DNA of 64,000 nt, taken from contig OX345637.1 in NCBI GenBank assembly GCA_947044365.1, positions 7,825,701 to 7,889,700 of the forward strand, written 5' to 3'. Below, one piece after another: positions 59,386 to 64,000 of this stretch. Below the pieces are notes generated by a model. The model had not been told where the DNA came from, did no database searches, and saw only the letters and a program-made list of their open reading frames with translations. Both the position numbers and the translations under genes were made by a program. Position 1 is the first letter of the stretch. Each line of letters opens with the position of its first letter. This stretch comes from Petrosia ficiformis. Taxonomy: Eukaryota > Porifera > Demospongiae > Haplosclerida > Petrosiidae.

Positions 59386-60580
59386 ATGAGTAATAATAAT
59401 GAAATCAAAGACCGTCCTGTTATTGCAGCGCGTGAAAGAGGTATGTAAAAGTTTGTTACTGCAGTATTTCGTGACACTATCATAGACGGTTTTATGACTG
59501 ATATACCAGCAAACATGGCTGCTATCAAATGTCTATTGTGTTTTAGTTAGAATGAAATATAAACTATATTTCCTCCCATAGGCCCAGGTCCAGGAGGATA
59601 TCGTTTACCTCCCTGCTGTGGTCATCAAAATCATGACCCCACAAAGAAAACAAGACCTGCATACTCTTTTGGAAAGCGATTGGAAAACTCCAGTAAGAAA
59701 AAATAATGTAAAGCAGTTTTAATTCATTATATATATATATAATTATTACATTTTGTTCTAATGCAGTGTTTCGTAAAGATTGCAGTCCTGGACCTGTTTA
59801 CTTTATTGATCCTGCTTTGTCTCGTTTTGGTCGAGATGGAACACCTTCTTATTCAATTCTTGGAAGACAAAATGATCCCAGTATGTGCTTGTCAAAATTG
59901 TAATTTATAATTATCTATCACTCCATACAGATACATTCAAAACCCCTTCCCCTGGAACATACTATCCAGAGAAAGTCCATCCTCAGGGTGAAATGCATGC
60001 TCCAGCTTATTCCATGGGAGCAAGAACTTGTTACAGCAAACGTGAGCAATTGTCACAACTGGGTAGTAATTATTATTAAGACATATTTCCTTTCTTCACT
60101 AGGGGACAATACACCTTCTGCAAATTCGTACACTCTTCCTTCTCTTCTTGGGAGCAAAGTCCCAAATAAACAAGCAAGTGCTACATACTCAATGTCTGGT
60201 AGACCTACAACTGGAAGTTTCTCAGAAGATCTAGCAAAGACACCTGGTCCAGGAAGATACAATGCTACAGCTCCTGATACCTATAATCGTAAAGCTGCTG
60301 CTTACTCTATGCTGGGAAGAAGCTATATGCCTGGAGGTGAGAATGCTCAGTAATATATTTCATTTATGTTCCTAATTGCATGTACATGTACCACCTATAT
60401 GGAAGATTCTATGTATTTCATCTCGATTATTATTCTCCATTAGATTCCACTCAGAAGCCTGGCCCCGGTGCTCACAGTCCTGAGAGTGTTACAGTCAACA
60501 AAAAGGCATCTCCAAAGTTCTCTTTGGGAATCAGACACTCTGAATATGTCACTCCCCTTATCCTTGAAGTCAGAGATTAA
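59386..60580 (+). CDS. ODF3: Outer dense fiber protein 3 / CIMAP1-type SHIPPO-repeat protein
   Basis: Axonemal microtubule-associated protein of cilia and sperm flagella. Exons (+): 59386-59440, 59582-59692, 59767-59880, 59931-60041, 60103-60336, 60444-60580; 762 nt, 253 residues, essentially the length of vertebrate ODF3. It is built from Pro-Gly-Pro/SHIPPO repeats: [67 protein letters not shown]. Most are followed by a YS[FIM]xGxR or FSLGIRH segment. The start [23 protein letters not shown] aligns with the family N-terminus. Transcription is probably driven by the X-box 90 bp upstream. It is tail-to-tail with CENATAC, 147 bp between stop codons. A polyadenylation-like AATAAA lies just after the stop. 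Which ODF3-family paralogue it is cannot be decided here. Confidence 0.93.
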
Positions 60581-60727
60581 TAAAAAACTATTTATTCAAT
60601 GACAACAATCAAAAATTCACATTTGGTGTAACATATTAGTTTTCAATGATAATAATAGTAATGATAATTTGTTCTGATGATTATCAAACAACACAGTATG
60701 AATAATTATGATAGAATTAGAAAGTTG

Positions 60728-62799
60728 CTAATCAGTTTGAGAATCAGGATGTGGTCTTTTCAGAGGTCTCTTCCTCACGTAAGGTTCAATAGGTATTAAA
60801 GATGAGGAAGAAGACACCATAGAAACAGAAACAGAAACATTATTTGAAGTAGGAGTTTGAGATAAACATGTCATATCAGTGCTAGCTCTCTCATTTTTGA
60901 ATTCCATTCTACAGAAGACAAATAATTTGGTAAAAATTCAAAATGAAAATAAATGCCACTCCCTAATTAATTCAGTAATAACCCTATAGTTGTTTTTAAT
61001 TACAGTGCTCATTATGTCCTTTAAAAAACATTGATGTTTCTTCCGCAAAAATGTTTGAAATGATTCTCACAAGAGCACATGTCAGGCTAAAGCTGTGTAC
61101 TGGACATGCTCTGGAGAAGCATTCTGTAAAGAGCAAGGTGACTCTGAGGTAAATTTTAAAGCTAACTAACAACATCACAAGTTTATGTACCACTTAGCTA
61201 TTTTAAGCAGTGCCTTGCAACTAACTTTGAATGAGATCTTGGGCCAGCATTCCATACTCGTCCAAATGATGGTAACCTATATAGAAGAGAAGTGTATAGT
61301 GTGAACAGCTCTTCATCAATTGTCACTATTCTTACCAATTATCATCATCTTTATCCCATAATCCTAATCTTTTAAGATTTCTATGAAAATCAGCTCCAAC
61401 TCGTTTAGGATTCCTATCACTTTTACCTTGTTTCTCTTCTGAAGAAAAATGGAGATATGCAACGTAAGCAACCTTTCATTATCCTTATACAGTTGAGCAA
61501 TATTAAAATTGATAGTCAGAATGCTGGATTACTCAAATGTAATTATTTCAAGGTGACTATTAATTGGTATGTAAAAAAATTTTTTATGGTCGCTTTCAAG
61601 TTTGTTTCACAAAGTTTGTGATGTATGCATTGCATATGTTGTGAATGAAGTTATGTAATTCTGGGGGCTGCATTCTCAAGCTGCAATGCCAGACAAACAG
61701 GCTAATTGTTAAAAGACATCCCAACATTAATTTTTTTAAATTAAGAGTGGAAAACAGAATAATAGTCACAATTGTCACATTAGCATTAAATTTTGCAATT
61801 ATATTAAACGTTTTCATAATTGATCATCCTATTAACGCAATAGTATGGGCTTACTCCACTTCCAAAACTCTTCTTCAGAAGGTCCAATAGTCATTCCTTT
61901 TTTCTCTTCCTCCTCTTCATCATCTCTTAGCCAAGGTGGTACAGCTCCAGTATGAACATTTCCAGTATGTCTTGTTTTAAAATGTGGAGCAGAGGATTGT
62001 TGAGTTACTGATGATTCTCCAGATGTACTGTTTGTTGATTATAAAATAATGTTGTATGTATTTACTAATTTTTAAGGAGCACAACTGCTGGATTAAGCAC
62101 TATATTTGCTATTAGACTATGATGTAAAACATTATGCTTATAATGTAGATTTGAAAACCCTCAATTCTCCATGTTCCATGTTCCATTTCACCTACATGTA
62201 CAGTTAGTTGAGCATCTGTCTGGAGTACAGAGTGTCGTGGGTTCAAATCCCACCTGAGGCAACTCTCATTTTCATTTTTCCATTGCCTCAGGTGTCTTTC
62301 TTTCTTTCTGTCTTTCTTCCTTTCTTTCTTTTTTTCCTTCCTAGATCTCCTGTAACATCATGTATATTAAACCTTAGCAATTTTATAATTGGCTATGCAT
62401 TCAGTGAGCTATAATATATATATATACATTTACACTTTCTTTTTGAGGGAGGAATGGGGCAGTTCAGAGCTAATTTTCCTCCCCTTTCTAAATGAAACCC
62501 TTGCTCCATAGTTTTATACTATAAACACTACTAATACTCACCAAGGTAAGATGTCATTTATATGTGGAGTTAGTACATTTGTTTGTTGAGTATCAGATGA
62601 GGACATATGTGTAGCTGCTTGTGGGGGCTAGGTTGGTAAGGTTTGTCAGGAAATAATAATAGTGTGTGAAGAATATAAAAATAAATTAATTTTAGTAATG
62701 CATCTCTTTTGAATGGCTTTGTGGATACTATCTTATATCACAGACCTCTCTTGCCACTTTTTGATATAAATTTTCTGATTTTATAATCTCATCTGCTAT
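60728..62799 (-). CDS. CENATAC: CENATAC (CCDC84), minor-spliceosome factor, 3' part
   Basis: Component of the minor (U12-type) spliceosome needed for AT-AN intron splicing. Exons seen (-): 62799-62746, 62627-62542, 62027-61855, 61438-61336, 61276-61226, 60908-60728; 215 residues to the stop, phases close. Family hallmarks: HTGNVHTGAVPPWLRDDEEEE, IGPSEEEFWK, KRVGADF, and the C-terminal WLPSFGRVWNAGPRSHSK block. The first exon seen (IADEIIKSENLYQ...) matches the coiled-coil region. The N-terminal zinc-finger exons are not visible between 62800 and 64000, so they lie beyond the window or are too diverged to see. It is convergent with ODF3. A SINE sits in the intron at 62203-62362. Confidence 0.9.
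62203..62362 (+). mobile_element. tRNA-derived SINE
   Basis: GAGCATCTGTCTGGAGTACA, B box GGTTCAAATCC, GAGGCAACTCTC hairpin, C/T tail and TAACATCATG. In a CENATAC intron. Confidence 0.82.
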
Positions 62800-62869
62800 C
62801 TGAATACAGTAGAATGGAAATTATAGGTCATCAACAAATTAATAACCACAATTATAATAACTAGCTTAA

Positions 62870-64000
62870 TACCACCTTCGGCAGTTTAAGCTAGGCAAGC
62901 ATAGTACGTTCTAAGCATAGTACATTCCACATTCTAAACGATTTACCATACATAAGTGTATTATAGTACGGTCATTGAAAACATTATTATACTACGAATG
63001 AAAATCGATGAATGTATTATAATTTTCAATTAATAATTTAATTTTTTTAAATGAAAAAAATAAATGTTATATCTCTCGCTCTCTCTCTCCAACTCTGTTC
63101 AATCTTCTTTGTACAATGTACTTACATTTCCTTTTCTAAACGCATCTTTCTTTGCCAGACTCTTTCATATTATCTTTGTTCATCATTATGTGTAACATGT
63201 CTTTCTCTTTGTATAAAAATTGTTCTTGCTGAAATGCTACTCATTTTACTTCATTATTAAATTCACACTTGTTATACAGTCAAGCAATTGTGGATGCATA
63301 GACACTACATACTTTTGTTATGGTAATTTCCTGAAACTCGATCTTCTATTCTAGTTAACACAATATCTAAAATGTCTCATACTTCCGTTGACCAAAACGC
63401 ATTTCAGTAATGTCATGATCTCTTTTACTTCCATTGGCTAACTTAATGTATGTTGCTCTGTCAGTGTCATCATGGTGTTTTTCAACTTTATTCCTTTCTT
63501 TTTTTCTCTATTAATCATAAGATATTTACTTTATTTTGCTCTTCTCCATTTACAAATTTTTGTACAACATTGAGGGCTTCATACTTTTCTTGTTTGCATT
63601 TTCTTTCTCTTAAATTATCTTTATTACTCGATTTGCAAATCGAAGCCTAGCGTGCTTGACCAAACATTCTTATTCTCTCTTTTTGAAGGCTTTTCTCATC
63701 TTCTCGATTTGCAAAATTATGGGTGCAGTTTAACCTCGTCACCATGGTTTCTAATGTGTAGGTGTGGCTAAAAAGGCTTTAGACACACACACACACACGG
63801 GTAATTATATATAGATTAGTCTGTGGACTACATACATACACAGTGTAGATGTATGCCTAAAAGATATCTTATCAATTTAATGCAACCATGCATATCAGGG
63901 TTTCATACAGGATTTTAAAAACATAGGTCCTCTATTATTGCTTCTGGGTCCCTAGAAGGCTAGTAACTGATGGTGTTGTTATAATTTAAGACTCCCAGGA
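62870..64000. other. Right-edge region, no exon recognised
   Basis: T/C-rich on the + strand with a short CA run near 63785. It probably lies in the large 5' intron of CENATAC. I found no exon or mobile-element signature that I can support. Confidence 0.5.

Overview
The window is nuclear DNA of an animal. It is AT-rich, most genes are split by GT-AG introns, and the introns are packed with microsatellites, minisatellites and small DNA transposons. The gene set (respiratory complex II anchors, an ER chaperone, a ciliary SHIPPO-repeat protein, a minor-spliceosome factor) is metazoan. The mix of intron-rich housekeeping genes with large intronless receptor and transporter genes suggests an early-branching marine invertebrate, most likely a sponge. 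That assignment is inference.

Layout, left to right. (1) 56-16577 (-): 19 exons of a fusion of a sugar nucleotidyltransferase domain and a plant-type glucuronokinase, running off the left edge. (2) 16762-17760 (+): an intronless WH1-CRIB protein, divergent from (1). (3) 18808-30018 (-): an 11-exon ubiquitin-specific protease; its introns hold a 416-bp higher-order satellite, two complementary tetranucleotide arrays and a long foldback. (4) 30378-33490 (-): SDHC, 5 exons. (5) 34072-37762 (-): two tandem intronless POT/SLC15-like transporters. (6) 37883-38991 (+): SDHD, 3 exons. (7) 39355-43335 (-): an intronless 1326-residue beta-helix plus multi-pass membrane protein. (8) 43563-59115 (-): HYOU1/GRP170, 22 exons, with a very acidic luminal insert and a C-terminal HSEL. 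(9) 59386-60580 (+): an ODF3/CIMAP1 ciliary protein, 6 exons, divergent from HYOU1. (10) 60728-62799 (-): the 3' six exons of CENATAC (CCDC84), continuing past the right edge or into unresolved sequence.

Exon models were assembled by hand from splice sites, reading phase and family conservation. In every multi-exon gene the phases close exactly, which is strong internal support.

The repeats form recognisable families: four non-autonomous elements with perfect 8-bp target duplications (hAT-type), a remnant carrying a hAT dimerisation segment, a remnant carrying a BED finger, a five-copy tRNA-derived SINE, two high-copy MITE families, and three cases where one element has split an older copy of another. 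The most interesting host-side observations are the kinase/nucleotidyltransferase fusion, the close placement of SDHC and SDHD with shared CACGTG promoter motifs, and a 270-bp HYOU1/ODF3 promoter carrying both unfolded-protein-response-like sites and a ciliary RFX X-box.
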